This document shows, one piece after another, positions 35,134 to 45,037 of a DNA stretch of 64,000 bases. Below the pieces are notes generated by a model. The model searched no databases. It was not told where the DNA came from and saw nothing but the letters and a program-made list of their open reading frames with translations. Where the stretch lies: positions 61,067 to 125,066 of the forward strand of contig NZ_CDBO01000067.1 of NCBI RefSeq assembly GCF_000819885.1, in the 5' to 3' direction. Source of the DNA: Aeromonas fluvialis. Its GTDB lineage: Bacteria; Pseudomonadota; Gammaproteobacteria; Enterobacterales; Aeromonadaceae. The translations under genes and the position numbers were made by a program. The stretch's first letter is position 1, and every line of letters begins with the position of its first letter.

Positions 35134-35806
35134 GAGCCAACTCGGGCAGACGCAGTTGCAGCAGGCGCCCCAGTTGGCCCAGCAGCAGGGTGTCGTTGTG
35201 GGGAGTAAAGTGGCCGGGATCCGAGCTGGCGAAGGCCAGCACACCGAGATCGCCGAGCCGCATCAGGGCCACCGAGTTGACCAGCACATCGTGGCCAAAC
35301 AGCGCCTGCTTCTCGCTCTGGCTCAGTCGGCCAAAGTAGTAATCCTGCCCCGGCAGACGCTGACCCAGCAGGGATTCGAGCTGCTTGCCCTGCGCCAGAA
35401 AACGCTGCTCTGGCCCGCTCAGGGTAAACTTCTTGGGATTGAGCCAGAGCCGCAACCCGGTCAGGCGCAGCCGCTGGACGAAGGCCTTGCCCATCACGGC
35501 ACTCACCTCGAACAGGGTCTGGCAGCCATAGAGCTCACCGTAGAGATCGGCATAGACCCGGAAGATCCGCTCGTTCTCGCTGGCGATCCCCATCAATTCG
35601 GTGATCTCCTGCTCCAGCTGTTCGATCCGCTCGCGCTGACGTTCCAGCTGGCGCTCGACCAGCGAGACCGACCCTTTGCGTTCATGGGGAATGCGGATCC
35701 TGTCCAGCACGGCGGCATGGCGTTGGAAAAACTCGGGATAACGGGCCAGGTACTCCAGCACAGTGGCTTCATCCACCGATTGCTCCTGCCGTTTGAGTTC
35801 GCTCAT
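35126..35806 (-). CDS. DUF484 family protein (YigA-like)
   Basis: The 226-residue protein has a helical N-terminus ending in a coiled coil ([33 protein letters not shown]) and a GAF-like C-terminal domain. DUF484 proteins are almost always found between dapF and xerC, as here; their function is unknown. Its end overlaps xerC. A 91-base spacer with a GGGGGC-type stem separates it from dapF. Confidence 0.9.
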   Translation of the reverse strand: MSELKRQEQSVDEATVLEYLARYPEFFQRHAAVLDRIRIPHERKGSVSLVERQLERQRERIEQLEQEITELMGIASENERIFRVYADLYGELYGCQTLFEVSAVMGKAFVQRLRLTGLRLWLNPKKFTLSGPEQRFLAQGKQLESLLGQRLPGQDYYFGRLSQSEKQALFGHDVLVNSVALMRLGDLGVLAFASSDPGHFTPHNDTLLLGQLGRLLQLRLPELAHG

Positions 35807-35897
35807 AAATTGGTTGATCCATCAGAGAAATGGGACTCGCTGCCCCGACATCATGGGCAAAGGGGGCCTGCGCCCCCCGTACCTGAACCTTTATTGG

Positions 35898-36728
35898 CTA
35901 AACCTCTATCTGGCCGTCAAACACATGCTCGGCGGGGCCTGTCATATAGACCGGCTGGCCCGGCCCCTTCCAGGCGATGGTCAGCTTGCCGCCCGGCAGA
36001 CTGACGGTGACCCGCTCCTTGAGCTTGCCCTGACTGATGCCAATCACCGCCGCCGCACAGGCACCGGTACCGCAGGCCAGGGTCTCGCCACAGCCCCGCT
36101 CGAATACACGCAGCTTGATCTCGGTGGCGTTGACCATCTCCATGAAACCGACGTTGACCCGCTCGGGAAAACGCTCGTGGCGCTCCATGATGGCACCGAG
36201 CGTCTCGACCGGCGCATCGGCGACCGAAGGCACCTCGATGACACAGTGGGGATTGCCCATGGAGACCACGCCACACATCACGGTATGCTCCTGCGCCCGC
36301 AGCAGATAGGTTTTTTCCGCCTTCTGGGCCCGGAACGGGATCTTGCCCGGCTCAAACTGGGGAACACCCATGTTGACCGTGACCTGATTCTCCCCCTCCA
36401 GCTGCAACACGATGCGGCCCCGGGCGGTACTGACCGCGATGCGATCCCGGTTAATCAGCCCCTTGAGTCGCACGAAACGGGCAAAACAGCGGGCGCCGTT
36501 GCCGCACTGCTCCACCTCGCTGCCATCGGCATTGAAAATGCGATAGTGAAAGTCGAGTTCAGGGTCATAGGGGGGCTCCACCAGCAGCAGTTGGTCAAAG
36601 CCGATCCCGAAGTGGCGATCTGCCAGCTTCTTGATGACGTCATTGCTGAAAAATACCTTCTGGGTGACGCCATCCACCACCATGAAGTCGTTGCCCAAGC
36701 CATGCATCTTGGAAAAATCTATCAACAT
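35898..36728 (-). CDS. dapF: Diaminopimelate epimerase DapF
   Basis: Epimerises LL- to meso-diaminopimelate for lysine and peptidoglycan synthesis. The 276 residues have both catalytic cysteine motifs: [13 protein letters not shown] (about residue 73) and [14 protein letters not shown] (about 217). The start [15 protein letters not shown] is canonical. The start region is duplicated upstream (see the 36682-36912 repeat), so a second, truncated dapF start lies between lysA and this gene. Confidence 0.97.
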   Translation of the reverse strand: MLIDFSKMHGLGNDFMVVDGVTQKVFFSNDVIKKLADRHFGIGFDQLLLVEPPYDPELDFHYRIFNADGSEVEQCGNGARCFARFVRLKGLINRDRIAVSTARGRIVLQLEGENQVTVNMGVPQFEPGKIPFRAQKAEKTYLLRAQEHTVMCGVVSMGNPHCVIEVPSVADAPVETLGAIMERHERFPERVNVGFMEMVNATEIKLRVFERGCGETLACGTGACAAAVIGISQGKLKERVTVSLPGGKLTIAWKGPGQPVYMTGPAEHVFDGQIEV

Positions 36729-36912
36729 CGTGCATTCCTGTGCTGTTAGGGCTGTAAAAATTCACCGAACCAAGGGTCGCCAAGCGCCATGAAGTCGTTG
36801 TCCAAAGCCCCATGCATCTTGGAAAAATCTATCAACATCGTGCATTCCTGTGCTGTTAGGGCTGTAAAAACTCACCGTCAACCGTTATGAAATCATTGTC
36901 CCAGCCTGCGCC
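36682..36912 (-). repeat. Tandem partial copies of the dapF start region
   Basis: Bases 36682-36767 (first codons of dapF plus leader) recur at 36789-36877 with two substitutions and a net three-base insertion. A third, more decayed piece of the same block lies at 36886-36912, touching the lysA stop codon. The repeats are in direct orientation with a 107-110 base period. Confidence 0.93.
36746..36838 (-). pseudogene. Truncated dapF N-terminal copy (30-codon ORF)
   Basis: The duplicated block still has an ATG and an identical leader. It encodes 30 residues: the first ten equal the DapF N-terminus ([10 protein letters not shown]), then a shifted NDF segment, then a run-out to a TAA 18 bases before the real dapF start. 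It could be translated as a leader peptide or be inert. Confidence 0.7.
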
Positions 36913-36913
36913 A

Positions 36914-38164
36914 TCAGGGCAGCAGGTGCTCACCGCGCCAGAGATCGGCCAACTGCTCCCGCTCGCGGATCAGGTGCGACTCGGCACCATCCACCAGCAC
37001 TTCGGCGGCACGGGGACGGGTGTTGTAGTTGGATGACATGGTAAAGCCGTAGGCGCCGGCCGAGCGCACTGCCAGCAAAGAACCTTCGGCGATGGCCAGA
37101 GTGCGCTCCTTGCCGAGGAAGTCGCCGGTCTCGCACACCGGGCCCACCACGTCATAGAGTGCAGGAGCATGACCGGCACGGCTATCCACCTCGATGATGT
37201 TCATCCAGGCACCGTAGAGCGAGGGGCGCAGCATGTCGTTCATGCCGGCATCGATCAGCGCGAAGTTGCGGGTCTCGCCCGGTTTCAGGTACTCGACCCG
37301 GGTCAGCAGTACGCCGGCATTGGCAACGATGGCCCGGCCCGGCTCGAACAGCAGGGTCAGATCCCGGCCCGCCAGCTTCTGTTTGAGCGCCTCGGCATAT
37401 TCGGTGGGGTGTGGTGGCTGTTCGGAACCATAGTTGACCCCGAGGCCGCCCCCCACATCCAGATGATGGATATGAATCTCCTCTGCAGCCAGACCATCGA
37501 TCAGCCGCAGCAACTTGTCAGCCGCTTCCATAAAGGGATTCAATTCAGTGAGTTGCGAGCCGATATGGCAATCCACCCCGACGATCTCGATGTTGGCCAT
37601 CGCCGCCGCCTTGCGGTAGATGTCCGGAGCCAACTCGATGGGTATACCGAACTTGTTCTGCTTGAGGCCGGTGGAGATATAGGGGTGAGTGCCGGCATCG
37701 ATATCCGGATTGACCCGCACCGACACTGGCGCCCTTTTGCCCATGCTGCCCGCCACCCGGTTGAGGCGCTCCAGCTCGGCTTCCGACTCCAGATTAAAAC
37801 AGAGGATCTCTTTTTCCAACGCGAGGCGCATCTCCGCCTCGCTCTTGGCCACACCGGAGAAGACCACTTTACGCGGATCCCCCCCCGCCGCCAGCACCCG
37901 CGACAACTCGCCACCGGAGACGATGTCGAACCCCGAGCCCAGGCGGGCCAGCAGGTTGAGCAGCGCCAGGTTGGAGTTGGCTTTCACCGCATAGCAGATG
38001 AGATGGGAAATATCGCCAGCCGCCTTGTCGAAGGCATGCCAGTGGCGCTCGAGGGTCGCACGGGAGTAGACGTAGAGCGGGGTACCGTACTGCTCGGCAA
38101 GCTGTTGCAGCGAGGTTTGCTCGGCCTGAAGCTGGCCGTCGGCGTCGTAGTTAAAGTGATCCAA
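36914..38164 (-). CDS. lysA: Diaminopimelate decarboxylase LysA
   Basis: PLP enzyme that makes L-lysine from meso-diaminopimelate. The 416 residues include the PLP-lysine region (HLICYAVKANSNLALL), the HIGSQL motif, the GGGLGVNYG segment, the phosphate-binding EPGRAIVANAG and the C-terminal CETGDFLG with catalytic Cys. It follows lptM with about 20 bases between and precedes dapF after a duplicated spacer. Confidence 0.96.
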   Translation of the reverse strand: MDHFNYDADGQLQAEQTSLQQLAEQYGTPLYVYSRATLERHWHAFDKAAGDISHLICYAVKANSNLALLNLLARLGSGFDIVSGGELSRVLAAGGDPRKVVFSGVAKSEAEMRLALEKEILCFNLESEAELERLNRVAGSMGKRAPVSVRVNPDIDAGTHPYISTGLKQNKFGIPIELAPDIYRKAAAMANIEIVGVDCHIGSQLTELNPFMEAADKLLRLIDGLAAEEIHIHHLDVGGGLGVNYGSEQPPHPTEYAEALKQKLAGRDLTLLFEPGRAIVANAGVLLTRVEYLKPGETRNFALIDAGMNDMLRPSLYGAWMNIIEVDSRAGHAPALYDVVGPVCETGDFLGKERTLAIAEGSLLAVRSAGAYGFTMSSNYNTRPRAAEVLVDGAESHLIREREQLADLWRGEHLLP

Positions 38165-38184
38165 GGGGCGGTTCCTTCCTGAAT

Positions 38185-38361
38185 TTAGTGCGATGCGGCC
38201 TCGGTGGCAGCCTCAGAGGTCGCAGGCGGTGCCGTTTGCGGTGTACTCTGGCTCTGGGGTTGCTCGGGGGGCGGCATATAGAGCGGCCCCTTCAGACCGC
38301 AGGCGGCCAACCCGAGGGAGAGAAGAGTGGCAAGCAGACACTTGGTGAACTGGGTGATCAT
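38185..38361 (-). CDS. lptM: Small lipoprotein LptM (YifL family)
   Basis: The 58-residue precursor has a lipoprotein signal (FTKCLLATLLSLGLAAC) and a mature start CGLKGPLYMPPP, the hallmark of LptM/YifL, which binds and helps mature the LptD-LptE complex in E. coli. A Gln/Pro/Ala-rich tail follows. It is placed directly upstream of lysA as in other gammaproteobacteria and is divergent from cyaY. The gene is short and easily missed. Confidence 0.9.
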   Translation of the reverse strand: MITQFTKCLLATLLSLGLAACGLKGPLYMPPPEQPQSQSTPQTAPPATSEAATEAASH

Positions 38362-38434
38362 AATGGTTCGCTGCGAAAAAATTTTTGGCCCTCTATAATC
38401 GCACTCACATTGTTAAAAGCAACAGGATAAACCG

Positions 38435-38749
38435 ATGAAGGATCACGAGTATCACGCCCTGACCGACGCCTTTTTCCAATATGTGGAAGACACCCTGGAC
38501 CAGGGGTATCCGGATATCGACTGCGAACGCAACGGGGGTGTCTTGACCCTGTCGTTCGAGAACAAGACCAAGATCATCATCAACAAGCAGGAGCCGCTGC
38601 ACCAGATTTGGGTAGCTACCCGCGAGAACGGCTTCCACTTCGAAGTGCAGGGTGAAACCTGGATCGACAACCGCTTCGGCCACGAACTCAAGGCGCTGTT
38701 GAGCAAATCCTGCACCACCCAGGCGGGCGAAGAGGTGGTGTTTCCATGA
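38435..38749 (+). CDS. cyaY: Frataxin-like iron-sulfur assembly protein CyaY
   Basis: The 104-residue protein binds iron and modulates the Isc machinery. The acidic first helix (ALTDAFFQYVEDTLDQ), the GVLTLSFENKTKIIINKQEPLHQIW core and FHFEVQGETWIDNRFG are typical. A TATAAT hexamer at about 38392 may be its -10. Its end overlaps the next gene in ATGA. Confidence 0.95.
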   Translation: MKDHEYHALTDAFFQYVEDTLDQGYPDIDCERNGGVLTLSFENKTKIIINKQEPLHQIWVATRENGFHFEVQGETWIDNRFGHELKALLSKSCTTQAGEEVVFP

Positions 38750-39399
38750 TCGACCTGCACCCACAGGGCGCCCGTCACGCGGTGATCTGGCTGCACGGGC
38801 TGGGGGATTCCGGCGCCGGTCTCGCCCCGCTGGTGGATGCGCTGGACTTGCCAGCCGATCTGCCGGTACGTCACCTGCTGCCGGATGCCCCCGAGCGAGC
38901 CATCACCATTAACATGGGCTACAAGATGCGCGGCTGGTACGACATCAAAAGCTTCGAGGATCCCGCCGAGCGGGCCGTGGAGTCCCATGTCCGGGAGTCA
39001 GCCGACCAGATTGCCGCCCTGCTCGATCGACTGGTGGCCGACGGGTTTGCCCCCGAGCACATTGTGCTGGCCGGCTTCTCCCAGGGCGGGGTGATCGCCT
39101 CCTTCACAGCTCTGCGCTATCAGGCCAAGCTGGCTGGCCTGCTCTGCATGTCCACCTATCTGGCTGCCCCCGATAAATTGCTCAGCGAGATGAGCGAGGC
39201 CGCTCGCACACTGCCCATCTGCTACATGCACGGCATCTATGACGATGTGGTGAGCCTGTCGCTGGGGTGGGATGCCAAGAACCGGCTGGAAAGTGCCGGG
39301 CTCGCCCCCGAGTGGCACGAGTACCCCATGCGCCACGAAATCTGCCGCCCGCAGCTCGGCGACATGCGCAGCTGGTTGCTGGCCCGCCTCGGCACCTGA
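38746..39399 (+). CDS. Carboxylesterase/phospholipase-type alpha/beta hydrolase
   Basis: The 217-residue serine esterase has the nucleophile in GFSQGG, an Asp in HGIYDDVV and a His in PMRHEICRPQ. LHGLGDSGAG forms the oxyanion loop. It resembles bacterial acyl-protein-thioesterase-like carboxylesterases (PF02230). It overlaps cyaY by four bases, so the two are coupled; no functional link is evident. Confidence 0.9.
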   Translation: MIDLHPQGARHAVIWLHGLGDSGAGLAPLVDALDLPADLPVRHLLPDAPERAITINMGYKMRGWYDIKSFEDPAERAVESHVRESADQIAALLDRLVADGFAPEHIVLAGFSQGGVIASFTALRYQAKLAGLLCMSTYLAAPDKLLSEMSEAARTLPICYMHGIYDDVVSLSLGWDAKNRLESAGLAPEWHEYPMRHEICRPQLGDMRSWLLARLGT

Positions 39400-39415
39400 G
39401 CCACCCCGAGAAAGC

Positions 39416-39441
39416 AAACGGCCTGCATCAGCAGGCCGTTT
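39416..39441. terminator. Bidirectional terminator between esterase and cyaA
   Basis: AAACGGCCTGC/GCAGGCCGTTT, loop ATCA; serves both convergent genes. Confidence 0.88.
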
Positions 39442-39465
39442 TGTATGGTGATTCCAACGGGCGGA

Positions 39466-41985
39466 TCAGCCCACTTCCTTGGTGGGCGGCACCTGTTCGC
39501 GCAGGGCCCCCTGACTGCGATAAGGGATCACCGCCAGCTCGTTACCCTGCTGCACTATCTCGTAGTACTGGGGCAGGTTGAAGTTGATGAACTGGCCATC
39601 ATCGCTGAACCGCTCGTGATTGGAGGTGTAGAAACGGTTGACTCCCGCCACCAACTCATCCTTGTTGCCGGCGAAGTGCTGGTAGATCTCCACCCGGTTC
39701 GCCTCATCGAGGATATAGATGTTGGTGCCCGCATCCCGGGTATCGAAGAAGAACTGCACCAGGCCTTCGCTGGCGTAGGCATCGACGATGCTCGGCAGAT
39801 GCTGGCTGTGGGTCTTGTCGAGCCGCAGCGGCAGGTGATCCAACTTGTTGTGGGAGATGTGGCGGTAGAAGTCGATGGCATTTTCCAGCTTCTTCACCGA
39901 CACCCCGCGCCGTTCGAAGAAGATGCCGTACTTCTCGCGGCCAAGGGCCATGGTCTTGACCAGTTGCTGCTTGTCGCGGGCAAGGCGCAGGTCGATACAC
40001 TCGGCCACCAGGGTCTGGAAGCGGGAGCTCACCAGCGCTCGGAAGTGCTGGCTGTAGCAGAACACCTCGATCATCTCGGGGGCGGCCGCATCCTGATGCA
40101 TCTTGCCAAGGATGGTGGTGAGGGCGTCGACCACGGCTTCATCCCCCTGGAAGTGCAGGGTGCGGATCTCGCTCCAGGAGTTGCGATAGACCAGATCCAC
40201 CGAGCCCACCAGACACTCCTGATTACGGCCGAACGAGAAGACATCCACAGTATTGGCGTCAAATTCGATCACCTGACCGACCCAGTGACTGGTCGGATCC
40301 ATCTCCAGATTGAGGAAGATGGAGAGCTGACGGATCTCGCACGGGCGGCTGAGGGCCAGGTTGGTGGCCAGCGGGTACTTCTCGGGGAAGCAGCCGGAGA
40401 GATCACGACAGAACTGGTGCAAATTGTCGATGTGCAGATCCGACCCCTGATTGAAGAGGTGCACCCGCGACTGGGGGGTCAGCAGATCATTGAAATAGGC
40501 CCAGGAGACCAGCTTGCTGATGTAGCCGTTGAACTCGAGCGGTGCCCGGCCAATGATGTCCACCGGCTCCAACGAATGTTTGTAGAGGTACCAGCCGGCT
40601 CGGTTGAGGCGGCCGTGGGGCACCTGCACGAAGCTGAGATCCGGCTCGCTGAGATCCGGCGCTATCTTGAGGTTCACCCGCTGCACCTTGCCCGGTAGGC
40701 TCTCGAACGCGGCGTAGAGTTTGCGCGACAGAATGCCGATATCTTCCGGGTTGATCGACTCGCTGATGTTGTTGCGGCGGGCGAACTGGATCAGGTTGCG
40801 GTAACTCTGCATCAGGGCTTCCAGCAGCTCTGCGTGGGCGATCTTCACCTCTTCGATCTTCCACTCGTGGCGATGATCGAGTTGATAGAGCTTCTCCTGG
40901 CTCCAGCCCCAGTAAGAGACCAGCTGACCTATCTGTTCGCGGCGCCACTCCGGGGAGTGATCATCCTTGGGATGGCTGAGGCCATCGCACACCTTGAGGT
41001 AGAAGCAGCGGCGCACCAGATCGAGCCGCGCCATGTCGCCGATGGACTTGAGGTAGTTGGTCACCTTGTCCAGCATCAGGCTGTAGTTGTCGAGCCGGTA
41101 GTGCATCCCCTCGTTGTGCTGGAACCAGTCACGGCTGATCATCGACAGTAAGCGAGTGTTGGGGTACTCGTGGGAGTAGGCCTCCATCAGCACCGACTTG
41201 AGCACTGCCTTGTAGGGGGAGTCTATCCCCTTGTAGAGCTGCCACAGGGCGGAGCCGAAATACTCTTCCGCCGGAATGCGGTCAAAACTGCCGAGATCGA
41301 GCCAGTCATCCTGCTTGAGCTTGCCGCTCTCGAACAGCCCGTATACATAGTCGTCGTAGTGATCATCACACTCAACGGGGACCAGATACCAGATGAGCCG
41401 CTTGCCGGCGATACGCATGGCGCTGCGGTAGAATTCGTCGAGCAGCAGCAGGTGCTGGGCACTGCCACAGCTCTCCCCCTGCATCTGGGCATCGTTGGTC
41501 TGGCGGAATTTGTCTTCCGGGATCAGGAAGAAGTTGAGATCGACACCGCGCTGTTCGGCCCACTTGGAGAGCAACCGGCACTTCTGCTCCAGCAGATCGA
41601 GCCGCTCCTGCGACAAACCAGCCACGTGGCAGACCCAGATATCGAGATCGGAGTGGCAGCACTGACCGATGGAGGAGGTGCTGCCCATGGAGTAGAGCCC
41701 CTGAATGGCCCGATCATGGGTTGCCAGACCGCTCTGACAGTTGGCGTTGCGACAGAGGTCATCGATAAAAGCTTGCTGCTCGGCGGTGGCGCTGAAGCTC
41801 CAGATGCCATGGGGGACATCACCGGAGACATAACCGGGCAGCAGGGGGTGATTGAAGTGCAGCATGACGGGCAGCAGTTGGAATACCTGCTGCCCGTAGC
41901 GACTCATGAGGCCTAACGCCCGTTGCGTCTTGAGACGGGTAATGTCGTCATAACTCGCAACCAGCGCATCGATGTGTTCCTGCAA
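39466..41985 (-). CDS. cyaA: Class I adenylate cyclase CyaA
   Basis: Makes cAMP from ATP, feeding CRP control. The 839-residue protein aligns along its length with E. coli CyaA (848). The N-terminal catalytic part has GVYTMGSTSS-type [12 protein letters not shown] and [10 protein letters not shown]; the C-terminal regulatory half has [28 protein letters not shown] choose a TTG start at 41985 because it puts RALGLM at the same distance as E. coli CyaA, which also uses TTG. A GTG five codons earlier is open but lacks a Shine-Dalgarno. Confidence 0.93.
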   Translation of the reverse strand: MQEHIDALVASYDDITRLKTQRALGLMSRYGQQVFQLLPVMLHFNHPLLPGYVSGDVPHGIWSFSATAEQQAFIDDLCRNANCQSGLATHDRAIQGLYSMGSTSSIGQCCHSDLDIWVCHVAGLSQERLDLLEQKCRLLSKWAEQRGVDLNFFLIPEDKFRQTNDAQMQGESCGSAQHLLLLDEFYRSAMRIAGKRLIWYLVPVECDDHYDDYVYGLFESGKLKQDDWLDLGSFDRIPAEEYFGSALWQLYKGIDSPYKAVLKSVLMEAYSHEYPNTRLLSMISRDWFQHNEGMHYRLDNYSLMLDKVTNYLKSIGDMARLDLVRRCFYLKVCDGLSHPKDDHSPEWRREQIGQLVSYWGWSQEKLYQLDHRHEWKIEEVKIAHAELLEALMQSYRNLIQFARRNNISESINPEDIGILSRKLYAAFESLPGKVQRVNLKIAPDLSEPDLSFVQVPHGRLNRAGWYLYKHSLEPVDIIGRAPLEFNGYISKLVSWAYFNDLLTPQSRVHLFNQGSDLHIDNLHQFCRDLSGCFPEKYPLATNLALSRPCEIRQLSIFLNLEMDPTSHWVGQVIEFDANTVDVFSFGRNQECLVGSVDLVYRNSWSEIRTLHFQGDEAVVDALTTILGKMHQDAAAPEMIEVFCYSQHFRALVSSRFQTLVAECIDLRLARDKQQLVKTMALGREKYGIFFERRGVSVKKLENAIDFYRHISHNKLDHLPLRLDKTHSQHLPSIVDAYASEGLVQFFFDTRDAGTNIYILDEANRVEIYQHFAGNKDELVAGVNRFYTSNHERFSDDGQFINFNLPQYYEIVQQGNELAVIPYRSQGALREQVPPTKEVG

Positions 41986-42043
41986 TGCCCTGCCTATCAC
42001 CTAGGTGAAAATGACGCACCAAAAGGGGGATACGTCAAAAAAG

Positions 42044-42059
42044 TGTGATCATGTTAACA
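42044..42059. promoter_or_regulatory. CRP-like site upstream of cyaA
   Basis: TGTGA-TCATGT-TAACA. The left half is perfect and the right half is 3 of 5 to TCACA. In E. coli, cyaA is repressed by CRP-cAMP from a comparable promoter-proximal site. Moderate support only. Confidence 0.45.
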
Positions 42060-42200
42060 ATGCAAACAGCAGTGGTAAACAAGCCTTCAGCTAAACGTCC
42101 TGCTAAACGTCAGATTATTTCTGGTATGACCACATCAAGTATCAGGAAAAATTATTAAATTCCAATTTATTCAATGCATTAAACAGCAAGCCATACTTAA

Positions 42201-42215
42201 TGAAAATCATTTTCA
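42201..42215. promoter_or_regulatory. Fur-like box upstream of hemC
   Basis: TGAAAAT-C-ATTTTCA is a perfect 7-1-7 inverted repeat and matches the Fur consensus TGATAAT-N-ATTATCA at all but two bases. It lies about 105 bases before the hemC start and about 215 from cyaA. Confidence 0.7.
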
Positions 42216-42320
42216 GCATGCATTTTTGAGCTTGGCCCCGCTTTTACCGGCTCCGCCATGAAAGCCCGGGCAAAGGGTGGTAATATCGATGTCCTTCTAA
42301 AAATGAAACAACTGATTGAT

Positions 42321-43250
42321 ATGGCAGCCCGAACCCTGAAAATTGCCACTCGCAAGAGCCCGCTGGCCCTGTGGCAGGCCAACTTTGTCAAAGACCGACT
42401 CGAAGCCCTGCACCCCCAGTTGCAGGTCGAACTGGTGCCCATGAGCACTCAGGGTGACAAGATCCTCGATACCCCGCTGGCCAAGGTCGGTGGCAAGGGG
42501 TTGTTCGTCAAGGAGCTGGAGACCGCCATGCTGGAAGGGCGAGCCGATATCGCCGTTCACTCCATGAAAGATGTGCCGGTGGAGTTCCCCGAGGGGCTCG
42601 GCCTGCACACTATCTGCGAGCGGGAAGATCCCCGCGATGCCTTCGTTTCCAACCGTTTCAAGGCCATTGCCGAGCTGCCGCAAGGGGCCGTGGTCGGCAC
42701 CTCCAGCCTGCGTCGCCAGTGCCAGTTGCGCGCCGCCCGCCCGGATCTGGTGATCCGCGACCTGCGTGGCAACGTCAACACTCGCCTCGCCAAGCTGGAT
42801 GCCGGCGAATACGACGCCATCATCCTCGCCGCCGCCGGTCTGAAACGGCTGGAGATGGTGCACCGCATCACCGCCTTTATCGAGCCGGAGCAGAGCCTGC
42901 CCGCCAACGGTCAGGGCGCCGTCGGCATCGAATGCCGCCTCGACGATGTTGAGCTGCACGCCCTGCTGGCACCGCTGGAACACGCCGAGACCCGCGCCAG
43001 GGTGCTGACCGAGCGCGCCATGAATCGCGCCCTGCAAGGGGGATGTCAGGTTCCTATCGGTGCCTATGCACTGGTCGAAGGTGAACAGATCTGGCTGCGT
43101 GGCCTGGTGGGCAGTCCCGATGGCACCCAGGTGATCCGCGACGAGATCCGCGGCCCGCTGGCCGATGGAGAGACCCTCGGCGAGCAACTGGCCCAACGTC
43201 TGCTGGCCGCCGGTGCCGACGAGATCCTGGCCGAGGTCTACCGCGCATGA
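42321..43250 (+). CDS. hemC: Porphobilinogen deaminase HemC
   Basis: Polymerises four porphobilinogens to hydroxymethylbilane. The 309 residues are the usual length. Landmarks are [37 protein letters not shown] and the dipyrromethane-attachment Cys in [13 protein letters not shown]. The start at [11 protein letters not shown] aligns with E. coli HemC; two upstream in-frame ATGs lack support. First of hemC-hemD-hemX-hemY, with a Fur-like palindrome upstream. Confidence 0.95.
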   Translation: MAARTLKIATRKSPLALWQANFVKDRLEALHPQLQVELVPMSTQGDKILDTPLAKVGGKGLFVKELETAMLEGRADIAVHSMKDVPVEFPEGLGLHTICEREDPRDAFVSNRFKAIAELPQGAVVGTSSLRRQCQLRAARPDLVIRDLRGNVNTRLAKLDAGEYDAIILAAAGLKRLEMVHRITAFIEPEQSLPANGQGAVGIECRLDDVELHALLAPLEHAETRARVLTERAMNRALQGGCQVPIGAYALVEGEQIWLRGLVGSPDGTQVIRDEIRGPLADGETLGEQLAQRLLAAGADEILAEVYRA

Positions 43251-43981
43251 CCCCGCTGGTGGTGCGTCCGGCCGCTCAGGCCGCCGAGCTGGTGCAGTTG
43301 CTGCGCCAGCACGGCCATGCACCACTCTGCTGCCCGCTGCTGGAAACCGTGGCGGGCAGTGAACTCCCTCTCCTGCCTGACCTGCTGCGCAGTGCCGACA
43401 TGGTTATCGCGGTCAGCATCCATGCCGTTCATTTTGCAAACGATTTTCTGTTGCAAACTGGTCAGACCTGGCCACATATTGAGTACTTTACAGTGGGCCA
43501 GGCCAGTGCAGATGCCTTTGCCGCCATCGGCATCGCGGCAATCTGCCCGGATGACCCGCGCAGTGAGGGGCTGCTGGCCCAGCCCGAACTGCAACAAGTG
43601 AGCGGCAAGCGGGTGCTGATCCTGCGCGGCAATGGCGGGCGAGATCTCATCGCTAGCACGCTGGCCTCACGCGGCGCACTGGTGCACTATTGTGCCACCT
43701 ACGAGCGCCACTACCCCGATCTTGACGGGGACGCATTGACCCGCCGCTGGCAGGCGGCCGGCCTCGACAGCCTGCTCATGACCAGTGGTGAACTGTTGCA
43801 ACGGCTGCTGGAGCTGGTTCCCGCCCACCAGCGGACTTGGCTTTTTGACCGCCTGCTGGTGGTTCCCAGTCCGCGCGTGGCCGAGATGGCCAGCGCAGCA
43901 GGCTTTATCCATATTACGATTGCCCAAGGTGCATCCAACCAGGCCCTGATGGCCGCACTGGAACTGAGGAAGATGGAATGA
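43247..43981 (+). CDS. hemD: Uroporphyrinogen-III synthase HemD
   Basis: Cyclises hydroxymethylbilane to uroporphyrinogen III. The 244 residues are the usual length. The sequence is weakly conserved as usual, with [15 protein letters not shown] at the start, [12 protein letters not shown] and [15 protein letters not shown] overlaps at both ends couple it to hemC and hemX. Confidence 0.93.
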   Translation: MTPLVVRPAAQAAELVQLLRQHGHAPLCCPLLETVAGSELPLLPDLLRSADMVIAVSIHAVHFANDFLLQTGQTWPHIEYFTVGQASADAFAAIGIAAICPDDPRSEGLLAQPELQQVSGKRVLILRGNGGRDLIASTLASRGALVHYCATYERHYPDLDGDALTRRWQAAGLDSLLMTSGELLQRLLELVPAHQRTWLFDRLLVVPSPRVAEMASAAGFIHITIAQGASNQALMAALELRKME

Positions 43982-45027
43982 CAGAACAACAAGAATCCCA
44001 GGTCAAACCCCAGCCGACCGCTGTGGTCAATGGCAGCAAGAGCCGCTCCGGTGCCGTACTGGGAGGGGTCGCCATCCTGCTGGCCCTTGGCCTGACCGGC
44101 GGCCTCTATCTGCACGGTCACAAGAATGCCGTGGCCCAGCAGGCCGAACTGGCCCAGCTCAAGCAGCAGCTGGCGAGCGCCCTGAGCAAGCTCGACCAGA
44201 CCAGCAGCAAGGATGCCGAGCAGCTGGCCGCACTGGATCAAACCCAGCAGCGGCTGCAAGGGGAGATGCAGGGCCTGCAGAACCGGGTACTGGATCTCAA
44301 CGACAAGCGCCCCAACGACTGGATGCTGGCCGAATCCGAGTATCTGGTACGGATGGCGGGCCGCAAGCTCTGGTTGGAGCATGACCTCGTCTCCGCCATC
44401 ACCTTGCTGGGCAACGCCGACGAGCGGATCGCCGCCCTCAACGACCCCAGCCTGATGCCGATCCGCAAGGCGCTGGCCGAAGATATTGCCAAGCTCAAGG
44501 GGATGCCGCGCATCGACCGCGAAGGGTTGACCCTCAAGCTGGCCGCGCTGTCCGACCAGATCGAGCTGCTGCCCCTCTCCACCGTCAGCATGCCGGAAGC
44601 CAAGGCCGAGCCGGATCAGGCGGTCAGCACCAATCCCGACGAGTGGGAGAGCAACCTGAAGAAGAACTGGGTCAAGTTCACCGAGAACTTCGTCACCATC
44701 CGTCGTCGCGATGGCGCGGTCGAGGCACTGCTCTCGCCGCAGCAGGAGATCTTCCTGCGGGAAAACCTCAAGACCAAGCTGTTGCAGGCCCAACTCTCCG
44801 TCTATCGCGAGCAGCAGGCGCTCTACGAAGACAGCCTGGACAAGGCCCGGCGCTGGCTGACCCAGTATTTCGATACCGATAACAGCGCCACCCGCTACAT
44901 GCAGAGCGAGATCGACAAGCTCAAGGGTGAGCAGATCCAGATCGACTATCCGGCCCAGTTCAAGACCCAGGCCATGCTGGAGCAGGTGCTGACCGAACGC
45001 CTGCAACGCATTCTGGCCAGCAGCTGA
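43978..45027 (+). CDS. hemX: HemX (uroporphyrinogen-III C-methyltransferase-like membrane protein)
   Basis: The 349-residue protein has one membrane helix (GAVLGGVAILLALGLTGGLYL), a coiled coil (QQAELAQLKQQLASALSKLDQ onward) and a periplasmic domain (NDWMLAESEYLVRMAGRKLWLEHD). Despite the name given to the family, no methyltransferase motif is present; the function is unclear. Overlaps hemD. Confidence 0.93.
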   Translation: MTEQQESQVKPQPTAVVNGSKSRSGAVLGGVAILLALGLTGGLYLHGHKNAVAQQAELAQLKQQLASALSKLDQTSSKDAEQLAALDQTQQRLQGEMQGLQNRVLDLNDKRPNDWMLAESEYLVRMAGRKLWLEHDLVSAITLLGNADERIAALNDPSLMPIRKALAEDIAKLKGMPRIDREGLTLKLAALSDQIELLPLSTVSMPEAKAEPDQAVSTNPDEWESNLKKNWVKFTENFVTIRRRDGAVEALLSPQQEIFLRENLKTKLLQAQLSVYREQQALYEDSLDKARRWLTQYFDTDNSATRYMQSEIDKLKGEQIQIDYPAQFKTQAMLEQVLTERLQRILASS

Positions 45028-45037
45028 GGAGGGCACC

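Noticed and set aside
35864..35880. G/C-rich stem between DUF484 and dapF considered as a terminator
   Set aside because: Only three T follow on the minus strand, and the genes are normally co-transcribed; at most a weak attenuator.
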